Origin: Streptomyces sp. NBC_01481
Lineage (GTDB): Bacteria > Actinomycetota > Actinomycetes > Streptomycetales > Streptomycetaceae
Assembly: GCF_026339995.1 (NCBI RefSeq)
Contig: NZ_JAPEPT010000005.1
Location: 434,001 to 498,000, forward strand
Direction: 5' to 3'
DNA length: 64,000 nt
Shown here: piece by piece, positions 41,684-51,350 of the stretch
How the letters are laid out: the number at the start of each line of letters is the position of its first letter
How positions within the stretch are numbered: the stretch's first letter is position 1
Position numbers and translations under genes: made by a program
The notes under the pieces: generated by a model
What the model saw: only the letters and a program-made list of their open reading frames with translations
Told to the model about the DNA's origin: nothing
Database searches by the model: none

Positions 41684-42286
41684 GTGTCCGTCGACCCGTC
41701 CCCTCGCTTCGCTGGGGAGACCCCACAGCGCAGCACGAAAAGCCGACCGCTCCGCGGATCGGGGACGAGTGCGGTCGAGGTCCGAAGGAGCACCCGGCGC
41801 AGCAGAACGGTCTCGGCCTACCGCGAGGGTGACCGCACCATTGTCCTCATTCCTGCCCGGATGTCCGAGGCGGAGGAGCGGCGCTGGGTCACCGTGATGC
41901 TGGACAAGCTCGCCGCTCAGGAGAGCAAGCGCATCCTCGGCGACAGTGAACTGGCCGAGCGCGCCGAGCGTTTGTCCGCCCAGTACTTCGACGGACGCGC
42001 AAGACCGACATCCGTGCGATGGGTGACGAACCAGAACACCCGCTGGGGCTCCTGCACCCCGGCGGAGGGCAGTATCCGCCTGTCGCACCGCCTGCAGGGG
42101 ATGCCCGAGTACGTCGTCGACTATGTGCTCGTCCATGAACTGGCTCATCTCCTCGTGCCCGGACATGGGCCGCGCTTCTGGCGACTCCTTGAGGCGTATC
42201 CGCGCACCGAGCGCGCGCGAGGCTATCTCGAGGGCGTCGTCGCGGCCGACCGTCTGCCGCACCTGCCGGCCGCACGCGGAGAGTGA
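41684..42286 (+). CDS. YgjP-type M48 metallopeptidase
   Basis: 200 residues. RWGSC (about 120-124) and HELAHLLVPGHGPRFW carry the HExxH zinc motif plus a distal His, as in the YgjP/DUF45 family. No signal peptide or membrane helix, so cytoplasmic. GTG start at 41684 with TAACGT 6 nt upstream (leaderless). Substrate unknown. Rv3196-region genes of M. tuberculosis include similar small metallopeptidases. It precedes the TerD-AIM24 genes by 108 bp. Confidence 0.85.
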   Translation: MSVDPSPRFAGETPQRSTKSRPLRGSGTSAVEVRRSTRRSRTVSAYREGDRTIVLIPARMSEAEERRWVTVMLDKLAAQESKRILGDSELAERAERLSAQYFDGRARPTSVRWVTNQNTRWGSCTPAEGSIRLSHRLQGMPEYVVDYVLVHELAHLLVPGHGPRFWRLLEAYPRTERARGYLEGVVAADRLPHLPAARGE

Positions 42287-42394
42287 CCGTCGGCCGTCCT
42301 GTACCGAATCTGTACCGGCTTGGCTCAATGTCGTACTGAGCCGTTAGCCTGGCGCGACGGATTCACATTTCGGGATGGGGGACGGTCGTTACGC

Positions 42395-44035
42395 ATGGCC
42401 AGGGAATTCCAACGCGGCCACAAGGCCAAGATCAGTGATCTCACGCCGGGAACGGATCTGTACGTAGGTGTGCAGATCGCCGCTCCTGGGCTGACCTTCG
42501 ACATCAGCTGCTTCGGACTCGACGCCAACGAGCAGCTTTCGGACGACCAGTACTTCATCTTCTTCAACCAGCCGAAGTCACCCGAGGAGTCCATCCAGCT
42601 GCTTGGCGCGCAGTCCGGTGACACCGAGTCATTCCGGGTCACTCTGGACCGCATTCCGGCGAACATCCACCGGCTCTCCTTCACCGCGACGATCGACGGC
42701 GCCGGACAGATGTCGCAGGTGGGCCCCGGGTACATCCGTATCGTCGCGGGTGGCGAGGAGGTCGTCAGGTACGCCTTCACCGGCTCGGAGTTCACCACCG
42801 AGCGCGCGGTGATGCTGGGCGACTTCTATCTGAAGGACGTCTGGCGCTTCGCCGCCATCGGCCAGGGTTTCGACGGCGGACTCGACGCACTGCTCAAGAA
42901 CTTCGGCGGCGAGGTCGCCGAGGAGCAGCCGGCCGCGCAGCAGCCCCAGGGCGCCGCGCCGTCGTTCGCGCCGCCCCCGCAGGCCACCGCGCCTCCGGCG
43001 TTCGGCGCACCGGCCGCACCGCAGGCGCCTCAGGCCCCGCAGCCCGCGCCCTCGTTCGGCGCCCCTGCGGCCCCGGCACCTGCCCCGGCCCCTCAGCCGA
43101 ACCCGCAGATGCACGCCGCGCCCACCATTGCGGCCCCGATGAGCCCGCCCGCGGGCACTGTGCCGCCGCCCGCGCCGGCTCCGTACGGACAGCCGCCCCA
43201 GCAGCCGCAGTACGGCCAGGTCCCGGGACAGATGCCGGGACAGGTGCCCGGCCAGGTCCCGCCTGGCGCGCCCTCGCCGTACGGACAGCAGGCGCCGTCC
43301 CCGTACGGGCAGCAGCCTCCGGGCATCCCGCAAGGGGTTCCGCAGGGCGTTCCCCAGGGCGTCCCGCAGCCAGGGGCCGGTCTCCAGGCCGCCCTCCAGC
43401 CGTACCGCGAGACCGCCACCGGCCAGCGCTGGACTCCGCAGAACCAGCAGCTCATGCGGGTCGATCTGACCATGGGGGGCATGCCCGTGCTGGCCCGTCA
43501 GGGCAGCATGGTGATGTACCAGGGCAAGGTCGACTTCAGCTACAAGGGCGCCGGTTTCGCCGGCCGCATCGTCGGCAACGCCACCGGCCAGGAGATGCAG
43601 CTGATGCGTTGCAGCGGCCGCGGCCAGGTCTTCCTCGCCGAGGACGGCGCGCATCTGCACTCCATCGAGCTGCAGGGCGACGGCATTTGCGTCTCCGCCG
43701 AGAACGTCCTCGCCTTCGACGAGTCCCTGCAGCACGAAGTCCGCAGGATCGAGGGCCATGGCATACCCGGCGGCGCGCTGTTCACGATGATGTTCCAGGG
43801 CACCGGCACGGTCGTCGTGAAGACCCAGGGTGTCCCCGTGGTCCTCCCGGTCACGCCGACGACTTTCGCCGACTGCAACGCGGTCGTCGCCTGGTCGGCA
43901 GCGTCCCAGGTGATCCTCTCCAGCCAGGTCCGGCTTCGCCGCAACGCGTACCCGGGACACAGCGGAGAGACCGTCAACCTCCAGTTCCGGGGCGCCCCCG
44001 GCAACTTCATCGTCGTCCAGCCGTACGAGGTCTGA
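42395..44035 (+). CDS. TerD-AIM24 fusion protein
   Basis: 546 residues. The N-terminal TerD domain (about 1-180) has GTDLYVGVQIAAPGLTFDISCFGLDANEQLSDDQYFIFFNQPKSP, keeping the acidic calcium-binding residues typical of tellurite-resistance proteins. A Pro/Gln/Ala-rich linker (about 185-345) with repeats such as PYGQQ, GQVPGQ and GVPQ follows. The C-terminal AIM24 domain (about 355-546) is a beta-rich fold with QLMRVDLTMGGMPVLARQGSMV and GIPGGALFTMMFQGTG. AIM24 is a membrane-related mitochondrial protein in yeast; the bacterial role is unknown. First of three AIM24 genes in a row, 14 bp before the next. Confidence 0.88.
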   Translation: MAREFQRGHKAKISDLTPGTDLYVGVQIAAPGLTFDISCFGLDANEQLSDDQYFIFFNQPKSPEESIQLLGAQSGDTESFRVTLDRIPANIHRLSFTATIDGAGQMSQVGPGYIRIVAGGEEVVRYAFTGSEFTTERAVMLGDFYLKDVWRFAAIGQGFDGGLDALLKNFGGEVAEEQPAAQQPQGAAPSFAPPPQATAPPAFGAPAAPQAPQAPQPAPSFGAPAAPAPAPAPQPNPQMHAAPTIAAPMSPPAGTVPPPAPAPYGQPPQQPQYGQVPGQMPGQVPGQVPPGAPSPYGQQAPSPYGQQPPGIPQGVPQGVPQGVPQPGAGLQAALQPYRETATGQRWTPQNQQLMRVDLTMGGMPVLARQGSMVMYQGKVDFSYKGAGFAGRIVGNATGQEMQLMRCSGRGQVFLAEDGAHLHSIELQGDGICVSAENVLAFDESLQHEVRRIEGHGIPGGALFTMMFQGTGTVVVKTQGVPVVLPVTPTTFADCNAVVAWSAASQVILSSQVRLRRNAYPGHSGETVNLQFRGAPGNFIVVQPYEV

Positions 44036-44049
44036 GGGAGCCCGAAGAA

Positions 44050-44730
44050 ATGAACCAGCAACTCGCGGGCTTCGCCCCGACACCGATGGCGGCCCGGATG
44101 GAGAACCACGGCCGCGCCATGCTCAAGGTCGCCATGTCCAGCGGCCAGGACCTGTACGCGCGCACCGGCTCGATGGTCGCCTACGAAGGCTTCGTGCAGT
44201 ACGAGCCGAACCCGCCCGCCGTCCGCCAGATCGCCTCCCAGTGGGTGACCGGCGAGGGCGCGCCCATCATGAAGTGCTCCGGCGACGGACTGCTCTACCT
44301 CGCCGACTACGGCGCGGATGTCGTCGTCATCAACCTCAACAACGACTCGCTCTCGGTCAACGGCACCAACCTGCTTGCATTCGACGCGCATCTCCAGTGG
44401 GGCGTCGAGCGGGTCAAGGGCCTGGCCAAGTTCGCCGGCCAGGGCCTGTGGAACGTCGAGGTGGCGGGCACCGGCTGGGTGGCCCTCACGTCGCGCGGCA
44501 CGCCGATCGTCGTCGACTGCGGCCGCGGCGAGGACGAGACCTATGTCGACCCGGACGCCCTTGTCGCCTGGTCCCCGAACCTGAAGGTGAAGGGCAAGCG
44601 CAGCTTCAAGGCTTCCTCGCTGATCGGGCGGGGCAGCGGAGAGGCGTACCAGATGGCCTTCTCGGGCCAGGGCATCGTCGTCGTACAGCCGAGCGAGGAC
44701 AGTACCGACCGCCTGCGGATCCGGAACTGA
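44050..44730 (+). CDS. AIM24 family protein
   Basis: 226 residues, a single AIM24 domain: KVAMSSGQDLYARTGSMVAYEG, IMKCSGDGLLYLADYGADVVVINL, GQGLWNVEVAGTGWVALTSRG. ATG at 44050 with GGGAG upstream, 14 bp after the TerD-AIM24 stop. Soluble, beta-sandwich-like. The arrangement suggests the three AIM24 proteins assemble together, perhaps with the TerD domain as a calcium-sensing arm; that is inference. Confidence 0.85.
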   Translation: MNQQLAGFAPTPMAARMENHGRAMLKVAMSSGQDLYARTGSMVAYEGFVQYEPNPPAVRQIASQWVTGEGAPIMKCSGDGLLYLADYGADVVVINLNNDSLSVNGTNLLAFDAHLQWGVERVKGLAKFAGQGLWNVEVAGTGWVALTSRGTPIVVDCGRGEDETYVDPDALVAWSPNLKVKGKRSFKASSLIGRGSGEAYQMAFSGQGIVVVQPSEDSTDRLRIRN

Positions 44731-44749
44731 GGGGGAGCGAGAACACACC

Positions 44750-45505
44750 ATGCAGAGTCCGCTTTTCAGCAACACGGAACAGCAGTCCCAGGACCGGTAC
44801 GTCGTGCAGAACCCGCAGCTCCTGCGGGTCGCGCTCACCGGCCACGACGACGTCCTCGCCCGCAAGGGCGCCATGGTCGCGTACCAGGGCCTTGTCGACT
44901 TCGACGGCGAGTACCAGACGAGCAATCAGCGCCGTGCCCGCGCCAACACCGGCGAGGGCCTGGATCTGATGCGCTGTTCCGGGCAGGGCACCGTCTACTT
45001 CGCCAACCTCGCGCAGTACGTCCATGTCGTGGACGTCGACCAGGAGGGCATGACGGTCGACAGTGCCTATGTCCTGGCGCTCGACTCCACGCTGCACACC
45101 GAAGTCATCGCGGTGGACAGCCAGTACGGGATTTCCGGCTCCGGGAAGTACCAGCTCAATATCTCCGGCCGGGGCAAGGTCGCGCTGATGACCTCCGGCC
45201 AGCCGCTGATGATGCAGGTGACGCCCGACAAGTACGTCAATGTCGACGCCGATGCGATCGTCGCCTGGTCGTCCGCGCTGCGGGTGCAGATGCAGGCGCA
45301 GACGCACTCCTCCGGTGTACGGCGCAGGCGTGGCAACACCGGCGAGGGCTGGGAACTGAGCTTCCTGGGCCAGGGCTTCGCGCTGGTGCAGCCCAGTGAG
45401 GTCATGCCGCCGCAGAGCGCGGAGATCGGACAGGGCCTGCGTGCGCAGTACGGCGTGGGCCAGCAAGGCGCCCACGCCCAGAACCAGAACAACGCCTGGA
45501 GCTGA
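44750..45505 (+). CDS. AIM24 family protein
   Basis: 251 residues, third AIM24 copy: LLRVALTGHDDVLARKGAMVAYQG, LMRCSGQGTVYFANLAQYVHVVDV, SGSGKYQLNISGRGKVALMTSG. It ends with a Gln/Ala-rich tail. ATG at 44750, GAGCGAGAAC upstream, 19 bp after the second copy. End of the operon, followed by a strong terminator. Confidence 0.85.
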   Translation: MQSPLFSNTEQQSQDRYVVQNPQLLRVALTGHDDVLARKGAMVAYQGLVDFDGEYQTSNQRRARANTGEGLDLMRCSGQGTVYFANLAQYVHVVDVDQEGMTVDSAYVLALDSTLHTEVIAVDSQYGISGSGKYQLNISGRGKVALMTSGQPLMMQVTPDKYVNVDADAIVAWSSALRVQMQAQTHSSGVRRRRGNTGEGWELSFLGQGFALVQPSEVMPPQSAEIGQGLRAQYGVGQQGAHAQNQNNAWS

Positions 45506-45520
45506 CGCACAGGGCACAGG

Positions 45521-45552
45521 TAAGGGGCGGCCTCCGGGGAGGCCGCCCCTTA
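45521..45552. terminator. bidirectional terminator between convergent operons
   Basis: TAAGGGGCGGCCT and AGGCCGCCCCTTA form a perfect stem around a short CCGGGG loop. Confidence 0.8.
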
Positions 45553-45577
45553 CGCGTCGCTGCGCACCCGTGGCTCG

Positions 45578-46099
45578 CTACAGAGCCGCGCGCGTCATCT
45601 CAAGCAGTCGTACGACCGACTTGTCGGCCACTTCCGCCACCTCGTCGTACGCGAACCAGCGCAGATCCAGAGACTCTTCGCTGATCTCCTCGACCGCTCC
45701 GGACGGAGCCAGCGCCGCGTACTGCACATCGAGATGCCAGTGGCAGGGGGCCGGAATCGGATGCCGGTCAAGCCGTACGGGGCCGCCGGGCAGCAGCGTC
45801 AGGCCGCTGATCCCCGACTCCTCCGTGGCCTCGCGCAGCGCGGCGGCCGCCAGCGTCGTGTCGTCCGGCTCGCAGTGGCCGCCCATCTGGAGCCACATGC
45901 CCAGCTTCTTGTGCAGGGTCAGCAGCACCCGCCCGCGCTCGGGGTCGACGACCAGAGCGCTCGCCGTGACATGCCCCGCGCCGCAGGCCTTCCACATTCC
46001 GTCGGGATGCGCCGCCAGATGGTCCAGATAGAGCCGGCGCAGCTCCTCCTGCTCCTCGTAGCTCTTCAGTACGAGGACCGCGTCGTCGTGCAGGCTCAC
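45578..46099 (-). CDS. Nudix hydrolase
   Basis: 173 residues. The Nudix box GGHCEPDDTTLAAAALREATEESGI fits Gx5Ex7REUxEExGU (Arg-Glu, Glu-Glu present). An HLDV segment and an ESLDLRWF acidic region follow, as in 8-oxo-dGTPase-like and other Nudix enzymes. GTG at 46099 overlaps the stop of the protease gene by 4 bp (GTGA), so the two are co-translated. Substrate unknown. Confidence 0.87.
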   Translation of the reverse strand: MSLHDDAVLVLKSYEEQEELRRLYLDHLAAHPDGMWKACGAGHVTASALVVDPERGRVLLTLHKKLGMWLQMGGHCEPDDTTLAAAALREATEESGISGLTLLPGGPVRLDRHPIPAPCHWHLDVQYAALAPSGAVEEISEESLDLRWFAYDEVAEVADKSVVRLLEMTRAAL

Positions 46100-47526
46100 T
46101 TGTCCTTGTCGCCCTCGTCGTCGTCCTTGCCGAGGTCCTTGTCGAGACTCGGCTTGCTGCCGCCCGCGGCTTCGCCGAGCATCTTGTCCAGCTCGGAGAA
46201 GTCGAGCTGCTCACGGTGGACGAAGCCGTCGGGGTCGTCGAGATCGCTTGCCGTCGGCAGCATGTCCGGGTGCGCCCACAGGCCGTCACGCCCGTCCACG
46301 CCCCGGGCGTCGGTGAGCGATGCCCATAGCCGCGAGGCGTCGCGCAGCCGCCGCGGACGCAGCTGAAGGCCGATCAGCGTCGCGAACGTCTGCTCGGCGG
46401 GACCGCCTGATGCCCGTCGCCTGCGCAGCGTCTCGCGCAGGGCGTCCGCGGAGGTCAGACGCGTCGATGCGGCCTCGTGGACCACCGCGTCCACCCAGCC
46501 CTCGACGAGCGCGAGCGCGGTCTCCAGACGGGCCAGCGACGCCTTCTGCTCGGGGGTGTCCTCCGGCTGGAACATGCCCTGCTGGAGAGCTTCCTGGAGC
46601 TGCTCGGGATTCTGCGGGTCGAACTGGCCGACCACGTCCTCCAGCTTGGACGTGTCGACCTTGATCCCGCGCGCGTACGCCTCGACCGCGCCGAACAGAT
46701 GCGAGCGCAGCCACGGCACATGCGCGAAGAGCCGCTGGTGGGCGGCCTCGCGCAGCGCGAGATACAGCCGCACCTCCTCCTTGGGCACCCCGAGGTCCTT
46801 GCCGAGCGCCTCGACGTTCAGCGGCAGGAGCGCGGCCTTGCCGGCCGGGCCGAGCGGCAGACCGATGTCGGTCGAGCCGACCACTTCGCCCGCCAGCACG
46901 CCCACGGCCTGCCCGATCTGCTGGCCGAACATCGCGCCGCCCATGGAGCGCATCATGCCGATCAGCGGGCCTGCCATGGCCTGCATCTCCTCAGGCAGCA
47001 CATCGCCCATGGCCAGGCCGACGCGCTCGGCGACCGGGTCGACGAGCTGCTGCCACGCAGGGAGGGTCGCCTCGACCCACTCGGCGCGGCTCCATGCCAC
47101 GGCCGAGCTGGCGCCGGAGGGAAGCGAGGTCGCTCCGTCCAGCCACAGGTCGGCGAGGCGCACGGCCTCCTCGACCGCGGTGCGCTCGGCCGGGCCGATG
47201 CTCTGGTCCTTGGTGCCGTCCGGCGTGCCCTGGGAGACCGTCTGGCGCGCGATCTGCTTGGCCATGTCCCAGTTCACGGGACCGCCCTCGTAGCTCAGCA
47301 TCTGGCCGAGCTGCTGGAAGGCCGCACCCAGGTCGTTCGGGTTCAGGGAGCCGAACATCGCGGCGAACGGATTGTCCGCGCCGTCGCCAAAGCCGAAACC
47401 GAAAGGATTGGCAGGCGAAGGCCCGCCGGAGCCCTGGCCACCTCCGGCGGGATCCTTCTTCTTGCCCTCGTCGCCGTTCTCCGGCTCCTCCGGCGGAAGG
47501 CCGAATCCGAATGGGGTGTCACTCAC
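46096..47526 (-). CDS. DUF2342 zinc-dependent metalloprotease family protein
   Basis: 476 residues from GTG 47526 (GAGGAAA upstream). N-terminal Gly/Pro/Asn-rich segment with repeated NPFGFGFG-type runs (to about 60), then an alpha-helical domain with GQQIGQAVGVLAGEV, REAAHQRLFAHVPWL and DAVVHEAAS. The family (Rv3195 in M. tuberculosis) is called zinc-dependent metalloprotease, with His/Glu from the helical segments as ligands. The C-terminus is highly acidic and Lys-rich. Activity is unproven. Confidence 0.85.
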   Translation of the reverse strand: MSDTPFGFGLPPEEPENGDEGKKKDPAGGGQGSGGPSPANPFGFGFGDGADNPFAAMFGSLNPNDLGAAFQQLGQMLSYEGGPVNWDMAKQIARQTVSQGTPDGTKDQSIGPAERTAVEEAVRLADLWLDGATSLPSGASSAVAWSRAEWVEATLPAWQQLVDPVAERVGLAMGDVLPEEMQAMAGPLIGMMRSMGGAMFGQQIGQAVGVLAGEVVGSTDIGLPLGPAGKAALLPLNVEALGKDLGVPKEEVRLYLALREAAHQRLFAHVPWLRSHLFGAVEAYARGIKVDTSKLEDVVGQFDPQNPEQLQEALQQGMFQPEDTPEQKASLARLETALALVEGWVDAVVHEAASTRLTSADALRETLRRRRASGGPAEQTFATLIGLQLRPRRLRDASRLWASLTDARGVDGRDGLWAHPDMLPTASDLDDPDGFVHREQLDFSELDKMLGEAAGGSKPSLDKDLGKDDDEGDKDK

Positions 47527-47717
47527 GGGTTTCCTCGGCTCGTAGGGCCGCCGGCTTCCTGCCGGCGGCGGCTGCCCGACTACACACCCAGCGTAGACAT
47601 GCGGGTCGCATATGGGCTCAGTGCTCCGCCGACCTTTGGCCTGCGGCAGGATGGACGCCACCTGGTACGTACGCGTTCATTCGCTCACGTACTGAAGACA
47701 ACCGCTGGAGACGCCTG

Positions 47718-48851
47718 GTGAGTTCCCCAGATCCGCAGGTTCGCGCAGCGCGAAACCACTCAACCCAGACCTCGGCCCCGGGCCGCGGGTCGGCCGGCCG
47801 TGGCCCCGTGGTCGCGATCACCGGTGCCGCCACGGGCGTCGGTGACCTGCTCACCCGGCGCCTTGTGGGGTCCGACGAGATCAAACAGGTCATCGCGATC
47901 GACGAGCGCCGGGGCGAGGTCTCCGAGGCGCAGTGGCACATTCTCGACGTACGTGACCCGGCCATCGCCGAGAAGCTGCGGGGCGCGGACGTGGTCGTGC
48001 ACCTGGCGCTCGACCTCGACCTGGAGACCGACCCGGCCGCCCGCTCGGCATACAACGTGCGCGGTACACAGACGGTGCTGACCGCCGCCGCGGCGGCGGG
48101 CGTCCACCGGGTCGTCCTGTGTACCTCAGCAATGGTCTACGGGGCGCTGCCCGAGAACGACATCCCCCTCTCGGAGGATGCGGAGCTGCGCGCCACCGCC
48201 GAAGCCACGGGCGTCGGTGACCTGCTGGAGATCGAACGCCTGGGCCGCCGTGCGCCGCGCGCCCACCCCGGTCTGAACGTCACGGTGGTAAGACCCGCCG
48301 TCCTGGTGGGCGGTACTGACACCGCGCTGACCCGCTACTTCGAGTCGCCGCGCCTCCTTGTGGTCGCCGGATCCCGTCCCACCTGGCAGTTCTGCCATGT
48401 CGAGGACCTGGTGACCGCCCTGGAGTACGCCGCGTTGGAGAAGGTCGACGGCGAGCTCGCGGTCGGCTGCGACGGCTGGCTCGAACAGGAGGAGGTCGAG
48501 GAGCTCAGCGGCATCCGCCGGATGGAGCTGCCCTCGGCGGTCGCCCTGGGCGCTGCGGCTCGGCTCCACCGGATCGGCCTCACCCCGTCTCCGGCCGGGG
48601 ATCTGGCGTACACGATGCACCCCTGGGTGGTCAGTGTGAGCCGGCTCCACGATGCGGGCTGGCGTCCTCAGTGGACCAACGAGGAGGTCCTGGCTGCGCT
48701 GCTGGAGGAGGTGGAGGGCCGCCACACGGTCGCGGGCCGCCGCCTCGGCCGCAAGGACGCGACCGCGGCCGGCGCCGCGGGTGCGACGGTGGCGCTGCTC
48801 GGTACGGCCGCGCTGGTGCGGCGTGCGCGCAAGGCCAGGCGCCGTATGTAG
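47718..48851 (+). CDS. SDR-family NAD(P)-dependent protein
   Basis: 377 residues from GTG 47718 (GGAG 7 nt upstream). Rossmann motif TGAATGVGDLL (GxxxGxG-type) at about 35-45 and extended-SDR pattern (ADVVVHLALDLD, RGTQTVLTAAAAAGV). The catalytic tyrosine sits in SAMVYGA, but the usual YxxxK lysine is not present in the expected place, so it may bind but not turn over substrate. The C-terminus has a hydrophobic Ala/Gly helix followed by RRARKARRRM and may touch the membrane. It is divergent from the DUF2342 gene. Confidence 0.8.
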   Translation: MSSPDPQVRAARNHSTQTSAPGRGSAGRGPVVAITGAATGVGDLLTRRLVGSDEIKQVIAIDERRGEVSEAQWHILDVRDPAIAEKLRGADVVVHLALDLDLETDPAARSAYNVRGTQTVLTAAAAAGVHRVVLCTSAMVYGALPENDIPLSEDAELRATAEATGVGDLLEIERLGRRAPRAHPGLNVTVVRPAVLVGGTDTALTRYFESPRLLVVAGSRPTWQFCHVEDLVTALEYAALEKVDGELAVGCDGWLEQEEVEELSGIRRMELPSAVALGAAARLHRIGLTPSPAGDLAYTMHPWVVSVSRLHDAGWRPQWTNEEVLAALLEEVEGRHTVAGRRLGRKDATAAGAAGATVALLGTAALVRRARKARRRM

Positions 48852-48930
48852 GAGGCTCCAAGGCAGTGCCTCCCCGGCCGGTCGAATGGGCTATTTCGCG
48901 ATGTCAGTGGCGTACGGCACGATGGACGGC

Positions 48931-49392
<462 letters not shown>

Positions 49393-49528
49393 GGTGCGAT
49401 CGGCTGAACCCCGGAGAGTTACCAAGCGCCTGATTTGCGTAACCACCCCCCTGCCACGAGTGTTGAACTCGCAGACACTAATCTGCTGATCACTCAGTTG
49501 CGTACGTTCATGGGGTAAGGGGGTCGCG

Positions 49529-49699
49529 ATGGCGGCACTCGCTTGGCTGCTGATTCCGTTTTTCGCTGCCGTGGGTGCTGCGATATGGGGAAGCTGGGCT
49601 TCACGTAACCGGACGTCGGGGGATGTTGCCGAGCTTGCCGGATATGCGCGGTTCCGCGATGCGATGGAGAGAGCGGGCTCCGGTACAGACGCCGCCTGA
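49529..49699 (+). CDS. 56-residue membrane peptide
   Basis: ATG at 49529 with AAGGGGG 7 nt upstream. One transmembrane helix (about 3-22, AALAWLLIPFFAAVGAAIWG) then a short polar, cytoplasmic tail with SGDVAELAGYARFRDAMERAG. Conserved-looking small protein of Streptomyces; function unknown. It precedes the Lon-like protease gene by 109 bp. Confidence 0.65.
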   Translation: MAALAWLLIPFFAAVGAAIWGSWASRNRTSGDVAELAGYARFRDAMERAGSGTDAA

Positions 49700-49796
49700 C
49701 GCCGCGTGACCTGGGGGACCCGGCCGCTGACCGTACGCAGTTGCCAAGTTGCCACGTACGGACTGGCCCCGGCGGTGCACTGACAGGCCCGTCCCG

Positions 49797-49802
49797 TACT
49801 GT
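49797..49802 (+). promoter_or_regulatory. -10 element, leaderless start of the Lon-like protease
   Basis: TACTGT lies 6 nt before the ATG at 49809; no ribosome site between. Confidence 0.45.
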
Positions 49803-49808
49803 CGTTCC

Positions 49809-50897
49809 ATGCCACGCCGCACCGCGACGATGCTCGCTTCCACCCTGATTTTCATCGCGCTGCTCTGCGCCGGGGTGTTCATTACAGTGCCGTATTCGGA
49901 GATGTCGCCCGGGCCGACGGTCAACACGCTCGGCGCGGCCGGTGGCGAGCCGGTCCTGCAGATCTCCGGCCGCAAGACGTACTCGACGAGTGGCCATCTC
50001 AATATGACGACGGTCAGGGTCACCGGCGCGGACTACAAGATGAACCTCGTCGAGGCGGTGTACGGCTGGCTGGCCCACGACAACGTGGTGGTGCCGCACG
50101 ACACGCTCTACCCGGACGGGAAGACCGAGGAGCAGTCGACACAGGAGAACGCCGAGGAGTTCTCCCAGTCGCAGGAGAGCGCCAAGGTCGCGGCGCTCCA
50201 GCAGCTGAAGATCCCGGTGAAGTCACGGGTCGTGGTCTCCACGGTCCTCAAGAACACGCCTTCGGAGAACCGGCTGCACGCGGGGGATGTGATCCGCGCG
50301 GTGGACGGTACGGCGGTGAAGGAGCCGGGCGACGTCGCGAAGCTGGTCGTGAAGCACAAGCCCGGCCAGGACGTGGTCTTCACGATCGTGCCCGCGAAGG
50401 AGGCGGCCGCGGCGGAGAAGGCGGGCAAGGAGCCGGACGCCACGGAGAAGGTCACGATCACCACGGTCAAGGCGGACAAGGACGACCGGGCGATCGTCGG
50501 CATCCAGGCGGGTACCGACCACACGTTTCCGTTCAGCATCGACATCAACCTGGCGGATGTCGGGGGGCCCAGTGCGGGGCTGATGTTCGCCCTCGGGATC
50601 GTCGACAAGCTGACACCGGCGGACCTGACGGGCGGGAAGTTCGTGGCGGGCACCGGGACGATCGACGACAAGGGGAAGGTCGGTCCGATCGGGGGGATCG
50701 AGATGAAGCTGGTGGGGGCGCGGAACGCGGGGGCGCAGTATTTCCTGACGCCGAGCGACAACTGCGCGGCGGCGGTGTCGGACATTCCGGACGGGCTGAC
50801 GCTGGTGAAGGTCAACACGATCGCCGATGCGACGAAGTCGCTGGAGAAGATTCGGTCGGGGGACACGGCGGGGTTGGTGGGCTGCGCGGCGGGCTGA
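49809..50897 (+). CDS. PDZ-containing Lon-like serine protease (YlbL type)
   Basis: 362 residues. An N-terminal signal anchor helix (about 7-29) leads to an extracellular part: PDZ domain (about 150-215, LHAGDVIRAVDGTAVKEPGDV) and a C-terminal Lon-type protease domain with Ser in GGPSAGLMFALG and Lys in GGIEMKLVGARNAGA, the Ser-Lys dyad. The orthologue is Rv3194c, next to the UPF0182 gene Rv3193c, as here. It probably degrades membrane or secreted proteins. The last codons run into the dispersed repeat at 50891. Confidence 0.9.
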   Translation: MPRRTATMLASTLIFIALLCAGVFITVPYSEMSPGPTVNTLGAAGGEPVLQISGRKTYSTSGHLNMTTVRVTGADYKMNLVEAVYGWLAHDNVVVPHDTLYPDGKTEEQSTQENAEEFSQSQESAKVAALQQLKIPVKSRVVVSTVLKNTPSENRLHAGDVIRAVDGTAVKEPGDVAKLVVKHKPGQDVVFTIVPAKEAAAAEKAGKEPDATEKVTITTVKADKDDRAIVGIQAGTDHTFPFSIDINLADVGGPSAGLMFALGIVDKLTPADLTGGKFVAGTGTIDDKGKVGPIGGIEMKLVGARNAGAQYFLTPSDNCAAAVSDIPDGLTLVKVNTIADATKSLEKIRSGDTAGLVGCAAG

Positions 50898-50960
50898 GCG
50901 GGGGTTTGTTCCCCAGGCCCGCCCCTTCCCGAAACTGGGGGGTGCCCCCAGGCCCCCGGG
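50891..50960 (+). repeat. 70-bp direct repeat, copy A
   Basis: Matches 51127-51196 at 69 of 70 positions and includes the TGA stop of the protease gene. A weaker reverse copy lies at 20571-20627. It contains a GGGGGTGCCCCC-type short palindrome. Confidence 0.8.
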
Positions 50961-51126
50961 GTGGTGCCGCCAGGGGGCTGCGCCCCGGATCCTGATCGCG
51001 GCGGCTTCGCGCCGCGTCTGTGCCAGCTGATGCTGGGGCTGCCACCGGACTGCGCCACGGTGCATGAGCCCGCGCTCGGACTGCGCTCGGTCGCTTCGCG
51101 CGATGGCTGGGTTTGTGGCCCCTGAC

Positions 51127-51196
51127 GGGCTGAGCGGGGGATTGTTCCCCAGGCCCGCCCCTTCCCGAAACTGGGGGGTGCCCCCAGGCCCCCGGG
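51127..51196 (+). repeat. 70-bp direct repeat, copy B
   Basis: See copy A; one A/T difference in the early GGGGG-TTTGTT block. Confidence 0.8.
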
Positions 51197-51297
51197 AGGC
51201 TGATGCCGGGCTTCCCGGACTGCGCCTCGGTCGTATGCGTCCGCGCCCGGCCTGCGCCCGCTTGCTTGTGCCGCCGCCGACCCGCGGCGCAACTGGA

Positions 51298-51340
51298 GAC
51301 ACCGCCGTATTCGGGCCACGGGACCCGGTACGGCGGTGTC
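51298..51340 (-). terminator. terminator of the PPA1309-family gene
   Basis: GACACCGCCGTA (51298-51309) pairs perfectly with TACGGCGGTGTC (51329-51340). Confidence 0.7.
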
Positions 51341-51350
51341 GCAGAGCTGA

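Larger units (their letters stand above)
50898..51350. other. 453-bp non-coding region
   Basis: Holds the rest of repeat copy A, repeat copy B, a G/C-rich region with short inverted sequences, and the terminator of the PPA1309-family gene. No open frame with good codon bias or ribosome site. Confidence 0.6.
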
